Assembly (NCBI GenBank): GCA_013399305.1
Contig: VXAI01000066.1
Location: 586,508-650,507 of the forward strand
Length of the DNA stretch: 64,000 nucleotides
Origin: Rostratula benghalensis
Lineage: Eukaryota; Chordata; Aves; Charadriiformes; Rostratulidae
Direction of reading: 5' to 3'
Each line of letters opens with the position of its first letter. The first letter of the stretch is position 1. The notes below the pieces were generated by a model that was not told where the DNA came from, searched no databases, and saw only the letters and a program-made list of their open reading frames with translations. Made by a program: the position numbers and the translations under genes. This document shows positions 28,301-41,058 of the stretch, in pieces.

Positions 28301-29477
28301 GATACGTGCTCTCATTTTTATTAAGAGGAAAGCTAATTTAAACCTCTGTCTGATATCGTGGACTCAGGAAGCACGTTGCACATGCCTAAAACAAAGTGGT
28401 GGGAATTGTGCTGAAGTTAGCAGATGTGGCCCACAGGCAGCTGGCCACTAGCCGGCTGTATCTGGGACTCCTCAGGACCTCCTCACTGCCAAGGGGGCTC
28501 CTCAACACTGGGGCAACACGGGGATGATCAACCCTGCCTCACACCAGCCATGAGCCCCATGGAGAACCCAGGCACAACCAGGTCCTGGACACGTAAAATG
28601 GCTTCACTAGCAGCCAAGGAAGGTCACACAGCCCCTTTAAGTTCATCCATGGCTCACAACCCCCAGCTGTAGGCATTTGGCAGGGAAAGAACAAGGAACA
28701 AGAACAATATACAACAGATGATTTACTTCAGGTTTTTGCAAAGAGGAAAAAAAAAAAAAAGGCAAATCTGGCAGGTGTGAAGCCTTCTGCAGCATCAAGT
28801 CACTGGCAGCCCTCAGGCCTCCCCACAGTGGGGCTGAATGCCCACAGCACAATATTTGAAAAGTACTTGAAAAGGACACAGAAGTTACACTTTCTGTATT
28901 AAATGGCTGTGGTTGATCCAAACACTACAGAAGCATATAAAGCAAGCTTTTCAGCTGCACCCATAGAAGTCACACCAGAGCCTGCTGCAACATTAACTTC
29001 AAAATTAGCACCATTTAGAACACTCAGAAAGCCTGACGTGGATTTATTTGAACAGATAAGGTTCTGGTTATTTAAGCAAACAAGGCAGCAATACAGTCGA
29101 CGTAAATCTACTTGGGAAATAGTGGCCTGCACAGCAGCTACTTGATTGCTTGGAACACCTTGCCATGAGGACAACACAGAGAGGTTTTGCTTTGGGGCTG
29201 ATTGTCAAGAAAGTTAAAGCTTCGTGTCTTGGGCACAAACAGCCTGTGCTGCCCAAGGGACCACCTCACCCTCCCCAGCCTGGAGCAGGGCACTCATTTC
29301 CCCCATCCCTGATTTCCTGAGAGCCTCCTAGTGCCACTTCTGGCAGTGACTGGAAGGACTGGCTAAAGTAGGGTGTTTTTCTTGACACAGCATAACATTA
29401 GAGGAAAAGTTGTAACAGGTGTGTTAGAAAATTGAAAGACAAATAAGCCCCATCAATAATTCCCACAACAAAATTTC
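22346..29477. other. Intergenic sequence; no gene seen
   Basis: No gene is supportable. A T-rich tract lies at 26,753-26,783. The interval 27,540-28,660 is GC-richer than its surroundings and carries overlapping chance open frames. At 28,903-29,177 both strands stay open over the same bases, but I recognise no protein in either. A C9 run sits at about 24,267-24,275. Confidence 0.55.
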
Positions 29478-29922
29478 AAAATGCATAGGGCTATGGGGAT
29501 GATGATGGGACTAGAACATCTCTCGTATGAGGAAATGCTGAGGGACTTGGGTCTTTTTAGTCTGGAGGAGAGAAGACTGAGGAGGGGATCTTATCAATCC
29601 TTATACCTACCAGAGGATGGGGTCTATCTATTTTCAGTGGTGCCCAGTGACAGGGCAAGAGGAGATGGGTACAAACTTGAACATAGGAAGTTACATCTAA
29701 ACACAAGGAGGGACTTCTTTACTTTAAGGGTGGCAGAGCCCGGGAACAGGCTGCCCAGAGAGGAGGTGGAGTCTCTGTCATTCAAACATTCAAATGAGAG
29801 ACATTCAAACCCCACCTGGACACATCCCGGTGCATCCTGCTCTGAGTAGACTTGCAGGGGGCTTGGACTAGATGATCTCCAGAGGTCCCTTTCAACCCCA
29901 AATAATTTCTGTGATTCTGTGT
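29478..29922 (+). mobile_element. CR1 LINE, 3' terminal fragment (best preserved copy)
   Basis: Near-consensus CR1 3' end: CTCGTATGAGGAAATGCTGAG, GTCTTTTTAGTCTGGAGGAG, GTGCCCAGTGACAGGGCAAG, AGGGACTTCTTTACTTTAAG, GGAACAGGCTGCCCAGAGAG, TTGGACTAGATGATCTCCAG and AGGTCCCTTTCAACCCC, ending in the tandem octamer-like ATTTCTGTG ATTCTGTG that marks CR1 termini. It is 5' truncated, as most CR1 copies are. An open frame over 29,481-29,849 is not a gene; it is the untranslated-type 3' part of the element. This is the youngest-looking element in the window. Confidence 0.95.
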
Positions 29923-31186
29923 GAAAATGATGGAGGTGTCATCTTTCAAATCCACCAAACCACTTCTAAAAAGATGTTTGTAACACACACAAATCATTCT
30001 CAGGGACTTTCTCCCAGTAATACCAAAGTTCTTATCATCGTATTCTCTTAACAGATAGTTTTTATTACATCAAATAAAGGTGTGAATCCACATCAGATTT
30101 GACTATTAACACATGATTAACAACCACACCAGCATGGGCTAAAAGTATGTAGTCTATTTGCTTTTCAGATGTAGTCATCTTTTATATGAATCTCATATAA
30201 AAATCTGTTGGGAGATCTTTAACAAACAGGACCAAGTCTTGTCAAATACCCCAGCCATATACTATGAACACAGAGCAGTGTAGCTGTTAATAAGGGTATT
30301 CATCATGAGACAGCCTATTTTTGGCATTGTATATGACAGTCTCAGTAACTTACAATTGTCCCTTGAATGTGAACTTATCATTTAATTACACTCTGAGAGA
30401 CTGCTTTCCCATATCACCCAGCAAGTTAGTTAACCACACAGCAATTCTCCAGCTAATCCAAGTGTGATTGGATCAGTCTAAGGTGCACAACATATCTTTC
30501 AATTCCTGGGAACCCCCTATGGAGCAGCCTGTTTATTTCCACCTCTGTTTTGTTTTTTTTCCCTTGAATTTAAATATGCACTGTCAAGTGCTTCAAGATT
30601 TTCAACAGATAAGTAAGTTGTCTAAAGAAAGAGGAATTTTGATTCATTGTAAAATACCCAATGTTAAACCAAATGGACATAGAGAAAAAGTAGCAAGAAA
30701 ACCAGATCAGGCATTGGCAAAGTTTTTATTTATTCCTAATCACTGCATCTTAATAAAAACAACAGGTGTCACTGGATAATTTTCTGATATTTAGTATGTA
30801 TTAAGAACACACATTTTGCAAAGGATGTGGTATACAAAAGGCTTTTTTCGGTATAGGAAGTAAATGCTTATGTTAAAAAAAAATAAAAAAAATGTTTGAG
30901 ATCTTACAGTGCCCCCAAATTCCATTAGACACGTATTTCTTTGTTCCTATTGTATGCTTCATGCAATGTTGACTGATAGCCAGCGTTCTACCTTGCTGCA
31001 GCTGTTTCAGGGGGATATGAAGCAGCTGTATCCTGAGGGACATGGTCAATCTGAAGTGACATCTGACTTTTATATCATTGTAGTATATGCCCTATAAACA
31101 GTTATTATTGTTATCGTTCTCCTTACCTGGGAAGACACACACAAAAAGCATTGCGAGAGGCTCTCAATCTTTCACAGGCAAAGCAA

Positions 31187-31258
31187 GGAAGGTGGGGGGG
31201 GGAAGAGGAGGGAGAGAATAGAAAAAGAAAAAAAGAAGGAAAAATAAAAAAAAAAAGG
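31187..31258 (+). repeat. Purine-rich tract with G9 run
   Basis: About 70 bp composed almost only of A and G, including nine consecutive G and a GAGGAGGGAGAG stretch followed by A-rich sequence. Such strand-asymmetric purine tracts can adopt triplex or quadruplex-like forms; no further function is evident. Confidence 0.85.
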
Positions 31259-33131
31259 GTGTTGTCTTATTTTTCCCGTTCTGCTTCTTAAAAGCCAGAA
31301 CTAACCCATCGCACAAGCCTTAAACATAGACACAAGCAGGTGCCCCAGTCACCTGTGAGTTTGGTCTGTACCAATAAAAGTCAGTATGTATTGCCTATGC
31401 AGTACATATTACATTCCCTCAGAGAGACATTAAAATGCCAGCTACATTTAAACAAGTGAATGTCTGGCCCCTAATAAAACCCACATAATTTAATACTAAT
31501 GAGTCTACCAATTATGACCTAGTCTCTGAACTTCCTTTCTGGGAAAAATCATTGGAAAGGTAGTTCAATGCCAACTCCAGCAATTACATTACTGCTCCAA
31601 TATAGAGAGCCCCAGCTCCACTGCTGGTCATCCCATTAAACGATTTGGGGTGCAGGAGGGAAGGGGTGAGGTGAGATTGCCTCCCTGTGACAATGAGCAG
31701 AATCTAAACAAGCTCGCCCATCCATGGACCAATCCAGTGCTTCCACATCTTAATCAGAACACACTGCTGACTTTAATGGTAGCAGAAAAAAAGTAAGAGA
31801 CTGCTTTGTGAAAGATAACTACTGCTAAATAATAGTGCTGCTGCTGTGGCCCTATAAGGTTTTGTGCTTGAGAAGGGCCACATACCCCATGTTCACCAGT
31901 GTATCTTCCAGTATCTATAGAAATCCTCCTTAAGATACATATAGCATGACTGCAACACCTACAGACTGCAAGATGAAGGGCTTTCAGTCACCTATTTTCT
32001 TCTCATTGAGCCTGGATGCAGGCATGTTCTTTTCTCTGTTTGTGGCAGAGCTGAAGATTAGGCAGAAACAAGGTGTCCCTACATAAGGAAGAAACTACCA
32101 CTGGGCAGCAACAAGAAGCACACAGGCAAATGTAAAGGGCAGTTCAGTAGGGCACCACCTACAATAATTTTCCTTCTGCTGCTTGCAGCAACCTTGCCAG
32201 CTTCGGCCTCTCATCCTCACTCATCGACTAGAAGACTACATCCATTCATCATCCATCCAGAATTGAATTCAGCGCTTAACATATGTGTAATTAATAGGCT
32301 CTGTGATGACAATAAGCTCCATTTTTGAGCTGACTGTTGAACCACACACAGCAACCCTGGCTGGTGGAGAACAGACCCATCAGCCTTCTACACTTGGACC
32401 TGCTTTAGTCCTGTGTGGTGTTCAGCACACATAACAATTAGATGCCATACCTTTGCCTGTCCTCAGCCACAACCATCACTCTCTGCTTCTGGTATGGACT
32501 CCCACTGGAAGCCCTGCAGGGCCTTCTGGCAGGCAGTGCTGAATGCTGGTGGTATACCTTTAATTCATTGTGTACCTTTAATTTCTGTGACACGCTGAGA
32601 TAATACAGTGAGGAGTTCTTTAGAAATGCTATAAATAGCTTAAATAAATAGATATTCTCTGTGGTGGGTCCTCAGCTCCGGAACTGACTCTTGCCAGAAA
32701 TCCATCAGAGCCTGAATCTGGCAAGCTCTCGTAGGAGACACAAGACACATCTTTTTGCATTCCAGCTCACTAAATGCAAGTGCCTGGCTAGTTCTCTGAA
32801 AAAGTAGGGGGGTGGATGGGGGAATAAAAAAAAAAAAAAAATAATGCCTGGAACACAAGGGGTCACTCCCCGTGCCAGCTCCAAAGTTGCCTGCCATGAG
32901 TTCACCGTGTCCTAGCTGTTGGAAAGGGCATACACTGCCAGTGCTGTACAAATATATACAATAATTAAAGCTAATTTCTAGGAGAAACAACTTCGTGATC
33001 CTTTGAGACAAAGGGCTCACTGCGGATGTATGATATTATCTTTGTTATTACCAAACAACGTTGCATATGCTATTGCTGCCAAATGTGTTAACTCCTCATC
33101 TCACCCCTTGATGAGCTACGACTGCATCTTT

Positions 33132-33164
33132 AAAAAGAAATAAAAAATAAAAAATAAAAAGAAG
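33132..33164 (+). repeat. A-rich simple repeat (AAAAAT-like units)
   Basis: Repeated A5-6 runs separated by single T in the pattern TAAAAAATAAAAAATAAAAA, flanked by single G interruptions. Confidence 0.9.
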
Positions 33165-36007
33165 ATTGCTCGGAAAGGTACGCATTTGATAGTCAAACAA
33201 AACAGCCTCAAAATCACTTTAGGGCATTGGAGAAGTGGCTTCTATTCCTGGCCTCTGAAGTCAAATAACTGCCACAACTTTGTCTAAACTAACCAATGCC
33301 TAGGGTTTCAAGGTATTTAATTACATAACAAGTAAATTATAGAAACACATAGAGAATAAGTGGAAATGCCTCACATTTGGAGTCAGACATTTTGTCTCAA
33401 AGTCTGGCATCCTTAGCTCGCTCAGCAGAGCATCAAGATGAAGTCAAAATTAGCGTTGTTACATTATTTCTTTTTATAGCAGTTGCCTGAAAGTCCAGAG
33501 ATGCCAGCCCATTAGTGTGCTGTCACTCACTAACATCACCTATCTTGTCCTTTAAGAGAATAGGTTTTGCATGCATTTTTTGAACATCAAAAGCACAGAC
33601 AGTCACTGTTTTAAACTTTTTACAGTGTGACTATTTCCAGTCTCTCCTGCCAAGATGTTAACATTGATAGTTTAAAGTGGTTATGTATACATTATTTATT
33701 GCATGAAGCACGTATTAGTTATTTTAATTTTGGTCACAGAGTATTTGTTTAAAAAAAGGCAGAGCTTTACCTTCTTGGTTGTTACAATTCTCTCACCTCT
33801 TGTCTTCCTAACCGTGCTTGCAAGTCTGTCAAGAAAAGCTCCAAAATAAATTTAACATTGTAATTATTACAAATAAGTCACACTGGCATTTGTGCAGGAA
33901 GACAGCCCCCCTCCCTGCATGCTTCTACCACGGTGGCAAACTTATTTCAAAAATTCTGATGAAACGCTTTGTAAATTTTGTTATTCTGTGATGATAATAA
34001 ATCATTATAGCCTTAAACACTTCTCTAGCTTGGAGCCTCAGTCACAAATTATCTTGTCATTCTGACCAAAACATTCTCCAAAAAAGCTTGACAAGTGCTA
34101 AAACCCAGAACATGAAACCATGTGTTGTTGTGAAAGCAAGATTCAGAAATGTCAATTAATTAGATTAAGAGGCTACTTTTAGCTTTACTTGTGTTGCCAA
34201 ATAACCCTTAAAATATGCATAGCAGTGGAAGTCTACCTCAGCAATACAGTACTTCTGTGCAAAATAAAGACAATGGATCTGGCTAATAGAGGGAATTATT
34301 GTATCTGTCATTCAGGCAAGGAGAATGATCTAGAAGCAAATGTCTTGCTTCCCTTTCCACTGTATGGATTCACGAGAAAGATAAATTCTGCCACTTACAA
34401 GTTTAGGCGCAGTTCCCCCTTCTCACCAACCCAAATCGGATTCAGATTAGAAAATAAAAATCAAATCACTGTTATACATCTCCGTAAGTGAAGTGTATTT
34501 CTAACACCACTCTGTATAGCTGTCTCCCCCCTCCCATAAACTATCATCCATTATTTGCATTTTTGAAGTTCACTTTTTTTCCTAAAGTGATGCAATTAAA
34601 CACATTTTTATTCAACTTTCTCATAGCTACCCCTAAAATTTTTATCTTTAAATAATCCATATCCTCAATTTTATTTACACTATAAACTGTTCCTATATTT
34701 TAATGGTATGTTTGCTTTAAAAGGGGTTGTTGGCTTTAATGGCCCAGTTATTATCTTCGTAAACTAACATTCCACATTCCTCCTAACTAAATCCTAGCAA
34801 ATAGCCTGTGCTTGCATTTGGAACATACATTCCACCACTGAAAATAAAATTTAAGCCAAATAAATGATCTGTTCAAATTAATATACATAAAATGAATGGC
34901 TAAACGTAGATCAATTTTGATGGATTTAACAGTATGTTTGTTAGTGGCAGGAGGGTCGTGATATGTAATATACCCAAGAGAATGGAACTAAATAAATTTA
35001 ATTTCCTATAGCCCCTATTATTTTGCAGCACACTTCTTTACACTAGAACACTGTTTCTTCTTTACCAAAAACATAACTACTTGTGATTTTATAAAACACA
35101 TCTAGAAATGTCTGAAGACACATTGCTAGTGATGTGGACCAGTATATGGGTAGGGGTTACTGCACGCACAGGCAGGTAAGTAGATAAGCAAAACGGGAAG
35201 GACACCGACAGTGGCAGATCTGCAGATGAAGGAGGTTCATAAGCCCCAAGACAAGACCCATTTACACCACAGGACAACCTTGGTTGACTCTTAGGAGTAA
35301 TAACTTGCAAGAAGTTTGCATCTCTTTCCATTTTTCACTGCAATATGTCAAGCTATATTTTCTCATCTTTGCCCTTCCATCCAATCCTTTCTAATGATCT
35401 TCTCTCTGGCAAATCCGTCATTTCTTAGATAGTGATGGCTGTGGGTACAGCACAAGACCCAAAGTTACAGTACATACAATCAAATGTGGTCTACAGTGGC
35501 ATCAGTCTTTGAGCCATAACCAAACTTTGAATGACATTTAGGAACTCAAATAGTGAGTTCTAGCTTTTAGCTGTAATTTTAATTCTTCAGCTTGGGGGAA
35601 AAGAAATCAATTATTATTTCAATAGTTTCATCTCCCCTGTCAACTGGTCCAGTGTTAGTCATGTTAAAAGCAATGGCTTCCAGCAATTAACACCATTCCT
35701 CCCCTGCCTGAGCCTATTGAGGCTTCTGGTCTTCCCCATGGCCTGGAATTACTCTGCTAAGCAAATCTCTCTCCTTCAGCATTCTTTGGCTTTTCCCTTC
35801 CTCTCAGAACATCTGCATGGGCTTTTGGCTCCTCGCTTTGCCTGTGATCAAAAGGAGACTGTAAGTAACCGTTGCTTGATGCTGTGGAATACAGGTTTTG
35901 AGTCCAGCTCTGCAGGCTGGGAAGTGGGACTCTGCAGAGGGTACCCTATGTGGGCCCTTTACTGAAGGGGAAAGGAGACAAGGAAGAGACAGAATATCTA
36001 AGGATAT

Positions 36008-36070
36008 TAAAAAAAAAAAAAAACAAAAAAAACCCAAACCAACAACAAAAAAAACCCAACCAAAAAAACC
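36008..36070 (+). repeat. A/C-rich low-complexity tract
   Basis: Long A runs interrupted by C pairs and triplets, with essentially no G or T. It yields a lysine/proline/threonine-rich translation that should not be taken as protein. Confidence 0.9.
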
Positions 36071-37136
36071 TCCAGCACAAAAGACCAGAACAGTCCTCCT
36101 CATTTTCAGACACACCAATATTATTCCTAAGTTCTCTGTCCAAGACTTCTTAAAAGCAGAACATCCTAAGTGTCCTAAAAATTTGTACGAGAAGCAGATG
36201 GAGGTATTTCCTTACAGAATGAGCTTAAAGTCAAGTGTAACAACTGGAACACATTGTCCACCAAGGATCAAGGTGAAAATTCACAGTGTTAGAGTTACCC
36301 TACATGCAAAGACATTAGGTAACATATCCTGCATAACAGGGAAGATCTGGCGGCCAAGTGGGGATTTTCTAAAGCTGGTCAGACAGGCAAGCAACATAAC
36401 CAAGTACCTAGAAATGGAATACTCTAGAGAGCAGCTGAAGCATCTGTGATATCACTCTTGGCTAGCAGAGCCCAGATAGGTGCTGCCTGCCATCTGCTCA
36501 GCATCCCAGCTGCAAGCTTTCTCCTGGAGCTGCAGACCACAGCAGCCCAGCAGGCAGAGGTTTCCCTTCCATTTAAATTTTGCCCTACTCTAGAGGAGGC
36601 TTTCTAGGGAGCTGAGCTGATCCCTGGCTCTCGCTACATTTTAAGCCTGAACTCAGGTAGCCAGTGTACCCCAGCCCAACTTGGAGCAGACCCCTGCCAT
36701 ATGGGAGCTCCAGAGGTCAGCCCCATCGCATCTCACTTGCAGGTCATCAGCAGCCAGGGAGCTTGGCACTCCCTAGGTAGCAGAAATTTAGGTGCTTACT
36801 GAGTTAAATTGGAGCTGAAAGACAGTTTGGAGAACATCACTGCGTGGTGGGGCAGGTAATGTTCCTGATGTCATCAGCTTCTGGATTTCCCTGCTGGTTG
36901 CTCTCACAGGAAGTGCTGCTTTGTTGGACTTCATAGTCTTTGGTGAAGGTGTCCTGTGAGTTGCTACCAGTGAGAAGTTTGACTGTCAAAGAAGTCTTGC
37001 ACTCATTTTTACCATTTAGCCTGAGATAAAGAGCTGACCTATTACTGGTTTTCTTTTAATTATAGGCTATTTTACTCGCTCCTCTGTAACTCTGACTAAC
37101 GTCTATTTAACAATGAGTATGCAGCATCCCATTCCT

Positions 37137-37156
37137 CCCTCCTCCCTCCCTCCCCC
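37137..37156 (-). other. Candidate G-quadruplex motif
   Basis: The plus strand has C tracts at 37,137-37,139, 37,144-37,146, 37,148-37,150 and 37,152-37,156 separated by 1-4 nt. The minus strand therefore carries four runs of at least three G with short loops, the canonical intramolecular quadruplex pattern. Confidence 0.75.
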
Positions 37157-37551
37157 ATATTTTGTTGGTCTCTTCTGTTTTCTTGAAATTGTTTTGCTTT
37201 TTTGAGATGTGGAGAGCAAAAAATGAGTTTTTAATAGAATCTTATAACAGCTGAGCTGTGCTTGCGTGTATTTTTAAGTTAGACAATAACACTGTCTATA
37301 CAACAGCTCACAAAAGAAGCAGCTTTTTCATTCTTCGTTGTTGCTTTGCTGCTGTTAAGGCAAAGTGGAGGGTTGATGTGGCAAGCAGGTGGCGTGACAT
37401 AAGTATACATGACAGTATATATGTAATACCATTTTCTTTAAGGAAGCTTGTATGCTATTTCTCATTGTTGAGCTAAAGGTCAGGGTGTCAGGTGACTTCT
37501 GCAGCAAGAAACAATTCTCCAAGCTCCAAAACTTCTGCTGAAGTTGGTGAC

Positions 37552-37810
37552 ATTAAGAAAGATGGAGGCAAATTGGGGAGAATCCAGAAGAGATCAACAA
37601 GAATGATTAGAGGTTTTGCAAACATGACCTATGAGGAAAAGTTAAAAGAATTGGATTTGTTTAGTCTAGAAACAAGAAGCCTGAGTAGGGACATGATAAC
37701 AGTCTTCTGCTATGTTTAAAAAAAAAAAAAAAAGAAGTTGTTATAGAATGGGTACTGATCAAATGTTGTCCATGTCTTCCAAGGGCAGGACAAGTTAATC
37801 AGTTCAAGGG
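37552..37810 (+). mobile_element. CR1-like LINE internal fragment, plus strand
   Basis: Order and wording follow CR1: AATCCAGAAGAGATCAACAA, GAATGATTAGAGG, ACCTATGAGGAAAAGTTAAA, TTTGTTTAGTCTAGAAAC, and GACATGATAACAGTCTTC. An A16 tract follows (37,718-37,733). After it come GTTGTTATAGAATGGGTACTGATC and GTCCATGTC...GGGCAGGACAAG, which also belong to the element. It is truncated at both ends and old. An open frame at 37,492-37,719 is derived from it. Confidence 0.8.
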
Positions 37811-40800
37811 ACACAGTGACTGGATTATCAAGGGGAATGCAACTCTAACTACAAGTTAAGCATGGAGCAGCTTGCACAGGAGGAGTGCAGTCACCATTAC
37901 TGCACCTCCTGATGAACTGACGTGGGTGTTCTTGACCTACTTGTGCTGCAGAATAACCAGAAGTTGAACTTTGAGTGTTCCTGTAACCTACAGTCCTTTC
38001 AGAACAGCTTGGGTACATGTGACTGCTACAGAAAGTACATTTCTCTTCTGCAAAGTTGCGTCTGCTTTCCTGCCTTATATTGGTAATGACTATTTGCATT
38101 TTACCTATTTTGATGGAGCTTTGATGTCCTTTCTGTCATCAGTTCAGTTCGTCAGGCTTCCCTCGTGCTGCACAGGAAGAAATCCTAGCTTTCTCCCTTT
38201 TAGCAGAGGGAGGGAGGGGACCTGCATGGCTTAGCATCATTATTGCCTTCGCTAACCGTTTTTGACAGCCGGTGAATGGCCTTGAGCTTTGCCGTTTGAC
38301 ACTGCGACTGCCTTCTGTGCTCAGGTGAGGTGGCACTCCTGTGACACTGGTAGGTAGAGTTACTTTAGACACAGCTTCATCTTTTTCGCTGGCAGAGGCG
38401 TTAAGTTTTCCATGTCAGCCCCGTGACCCAGTTGCTTGCAACTGGAAGAAGGGACCCTTCACTCTTTTCCAGCAAAGAGTACAAACCTCCACGGTGTTCC
38501 AGTGCAGGCTTCGGTTTTCTCAAAGGAGCTCCCTCATTTACACTCCTAATACGCACATTGTGCAGATAACAGGCAGCACCATTTAACCCTATAATATGTA
38601 GTACAGCGTATCCTGCAGTACAGCTGGAGCCCTAGTTACTCCTCAGGGAAGCCTATTATAGCTGCACAATCCCATGTATCAGTAATAAAGTGTTTCAGAG
38701 ACTCATAGGAATGTTAATAAGTTTGAGATAAATACAGCATGTTAACATTTGGGCCCTGTTACTAGATTTTACTTTAATTTAGACTTCACTGCTCTACTTT
38801 CAGCCAAGGCTCACAGTTTTATAGGGCTTCTCCAGGCACAGACAGAGAGAGCAGGATTTAAATGCCGAAACAACTGCTTAAGGCTGTCCAAGAAGTCCTG
38901 AGGCCTCCAGAATATCTGCAGGGAATGGACATATGGGACACAGGACCCATGGGAGGTCCCTGCCTCACTGGGAACAGTAGCATTCATCATCCCCCACACA
39001 ACAACCTCTTAGAAGAGAAGCCTGAACAGGTTTGCAAGGAAACACAGCAAATGGCCTATAGCAAGGGTTTCAGGGGAGGGCCAGGGGGAAAGGTGTTTGC
39101 AGAGCACACTGCTTACAAAGACAGGAGCCTGCTGGGCTGCATCCAGCAGAAGAGAGGATAAAGCCACTTTTGGAACACAGGAACAAGGCTAAGAGGGAGT
39201 ATTACATGTTCTCAGAGTGTTTCTGGGTGATCAGAACTGCTGACAAGACAATGTGCCTGCACCTGTGGGTTGGTGGTGTTGTGCCTGCTGCTCAGTGCTT
39301 CCTCAGAAGCTGCTAGTACACCACTGGTGAGAAGACTGCTGGTTTGATCCCTCCCTCTTTGGAATCTCTTCTAGTGTCTTTAATAAAAGCCCTGATAATG
39401 AAGTATAAGTGGGTGCTTCGTGCTTCTTCAATGCCTAACTTATATTTTTATTATATATTCAAACGCACACCCTGAATTTGATTGTGCTCCTGGTTTTTTA
39501 AACCTAATAGTTTCTTGTGGCAGACTTACATACAATTTCTATCACGTATTCCCTTTTTTTTCTTTTGGTTTTTTTTTTTTTTTTGTTTGTTTGGGAGGGG
39601 TTTTTTTGGGGAGGTATTCTCACACCTTGCCCAAATCTTATGTTGCAATGAAGAGGCATGCTGAAGCCCCATCATTCAAATTATTGATGGTAACTAGTCT
39701 GTCTCAGAGTGACAGTTGTACTGAAACACTCATCACAGAAAAACCCATCATGTGGCATTTACAAAATCTGGGCCAATGAAGAAGGAAAGGGTCATGGTCA
39801 CCCCTAAAACAGGAGCAGCATCTCCTGAGGGCTACACATGGATTCGGTTCAGAGGGAGCTGGAGAATCTCATATATTTTGAAATCATGGGGGGTATGAAA
39901 TCAGCCTAAGTTACAGCTGCCCTAAGGTGCTTTCTTTTGAGTGGTCAGTGCCACAATCATTCAGCAGAGCACATTGATCTCACTGACTTTGGCAGAATTA
40001 TAGAGGGTCTGTTTGCATGAACCACTGCTGAACAATTTATCTGATGTATTAATCATCTGTTAGATAAGAGTACTCAGACTGTAGATTTTTCTTGTAACCC
40101 AATTTCCCTCAGATGGTCCTTTTTGTTGTTGTTGTTTGGTTTTCACGTGAATTTTTAAAACTGCATATATTTTTTTTTCAGTGCTTAGGCTCCTGGTGTC
40201 CGTTTTGAAGCACTGTGAAGTACATGCTGCTACATAGGGGGGGCTCTGTGGGCTTCAGAGACAACAAAGTTCTAGTCTCTATTTCCCCTTTCTGACAGCA
40301 GCTCTGGTCTGGAAATTGATTTGTCTTCAGGGTGGCAAATAAAAATCAAGACCATATTATTCTTCCATCTTCCAAGTGTCCATATTAGATTCAAAAAGTG
40401 AAGATTTTATTAGCGATTGGAAGAGTTAGGATAATTTATAGGGTCGATGTGGCTATTCTACCCTGGGAGACCACATCTCTGCCGCTAGTATGGTAACCTG
40501 GGTAAGTTTGTGGAGTGCTGGGGGCAGTGTCCCAGCCACCCTGGAGACTAGGATTCCCTGCTGTGCCAAGGGCAAGCCCAGGTTGTATCAGCCAGGCTAT
40601 GCCCTCAGGGAGCCTGCTCTCTCCGTACCACACAGCCACAGCCTTCAGGAGAGAAGGACCTTCTCAGTCCCATCCGCCTCCTTGCCCACCTCCAGGATGA
40701 ATCGCTGCTGGTCTGTTTTTTCCTGTCCCCAAACTATCCCCAGTACCCGGAGAGCACCAAGGTACATTGTGCAGAATTTCTCCATCTGCTCTGCCCTTCC

Positions 40801-41031
40801 TTGCAGCTCTGCCACATCGCATGCTCAGCTTCCCGGCACAGTAAATGGGAATTAATGCAGAGAAGACCACAGGCGCCCCTGACCAGCCGGCCCCTGCCCT
40901 CCTGTGTTAATCTGCTCCTGTTCTTCCTACTTGCCCTATGCAAAGCAGCATCAGAGATGGAGATGCACACTGTAACCCCTGGGTAAGCCATTTTTTGCTT
41001 CCCGATTACTGGTGTACCCCACTAATGACTA

Positions 41032-41058
41032 TTTTTTTTTTTTTTTTTTTAAAAAAAA
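41032..41058 (+). repeat. T19A8 tract
   Basis: Nineteen T followed directly by eight A. The last eight T and the A run form a self-complementary 16-bp core. Confidence 0.9.

Larger units (their letters stand above)
29923..37551. other. Intergenic sequence; no gene seen
   Basis: No supportable gene. Simple sequence includes a purine-rich run at 31,187-31,258, A16 at 32,826-32,841, an A/T pentamer-type run at 33,132-33,164 and an A/C-rich run at 36,008-36,070. The stretch 33,440-35,040 is long, AT-rich and free of recognisable repeats, with many homeodomain-type TAAT cores, so it is a candidate for conserved non-coding elements. A frame of 183 codons at 35,898-36,449 crosses the A/C-rich run and is considered spurious. 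Confidence 0.55.

Noticed and set aside
29481..29849. 122-codon plus-strand open frame
   Set aside because: It lies wholly inside the CR1 3' fragment and is derived from the mobile element's terminal region.
30960..31060. Possible CR1 3' phrase (CTGAGGGACATGG)
   Set aside because: A single short match without flanking CR1 blocks in order; not enough to call an element.
32640..33020. 126-codon minus-strand frame
   Set aside because: Contains a phenylalanine run translated from the A16 tract and has no domain or conservation evidence.
35898..36449. 183-codon plus-strand open frame
   Set aside because: It crosses an A/C low-complexity tract that gives a lysine/proline run, has no recognisable domain, and overlaps open frames in other registers.
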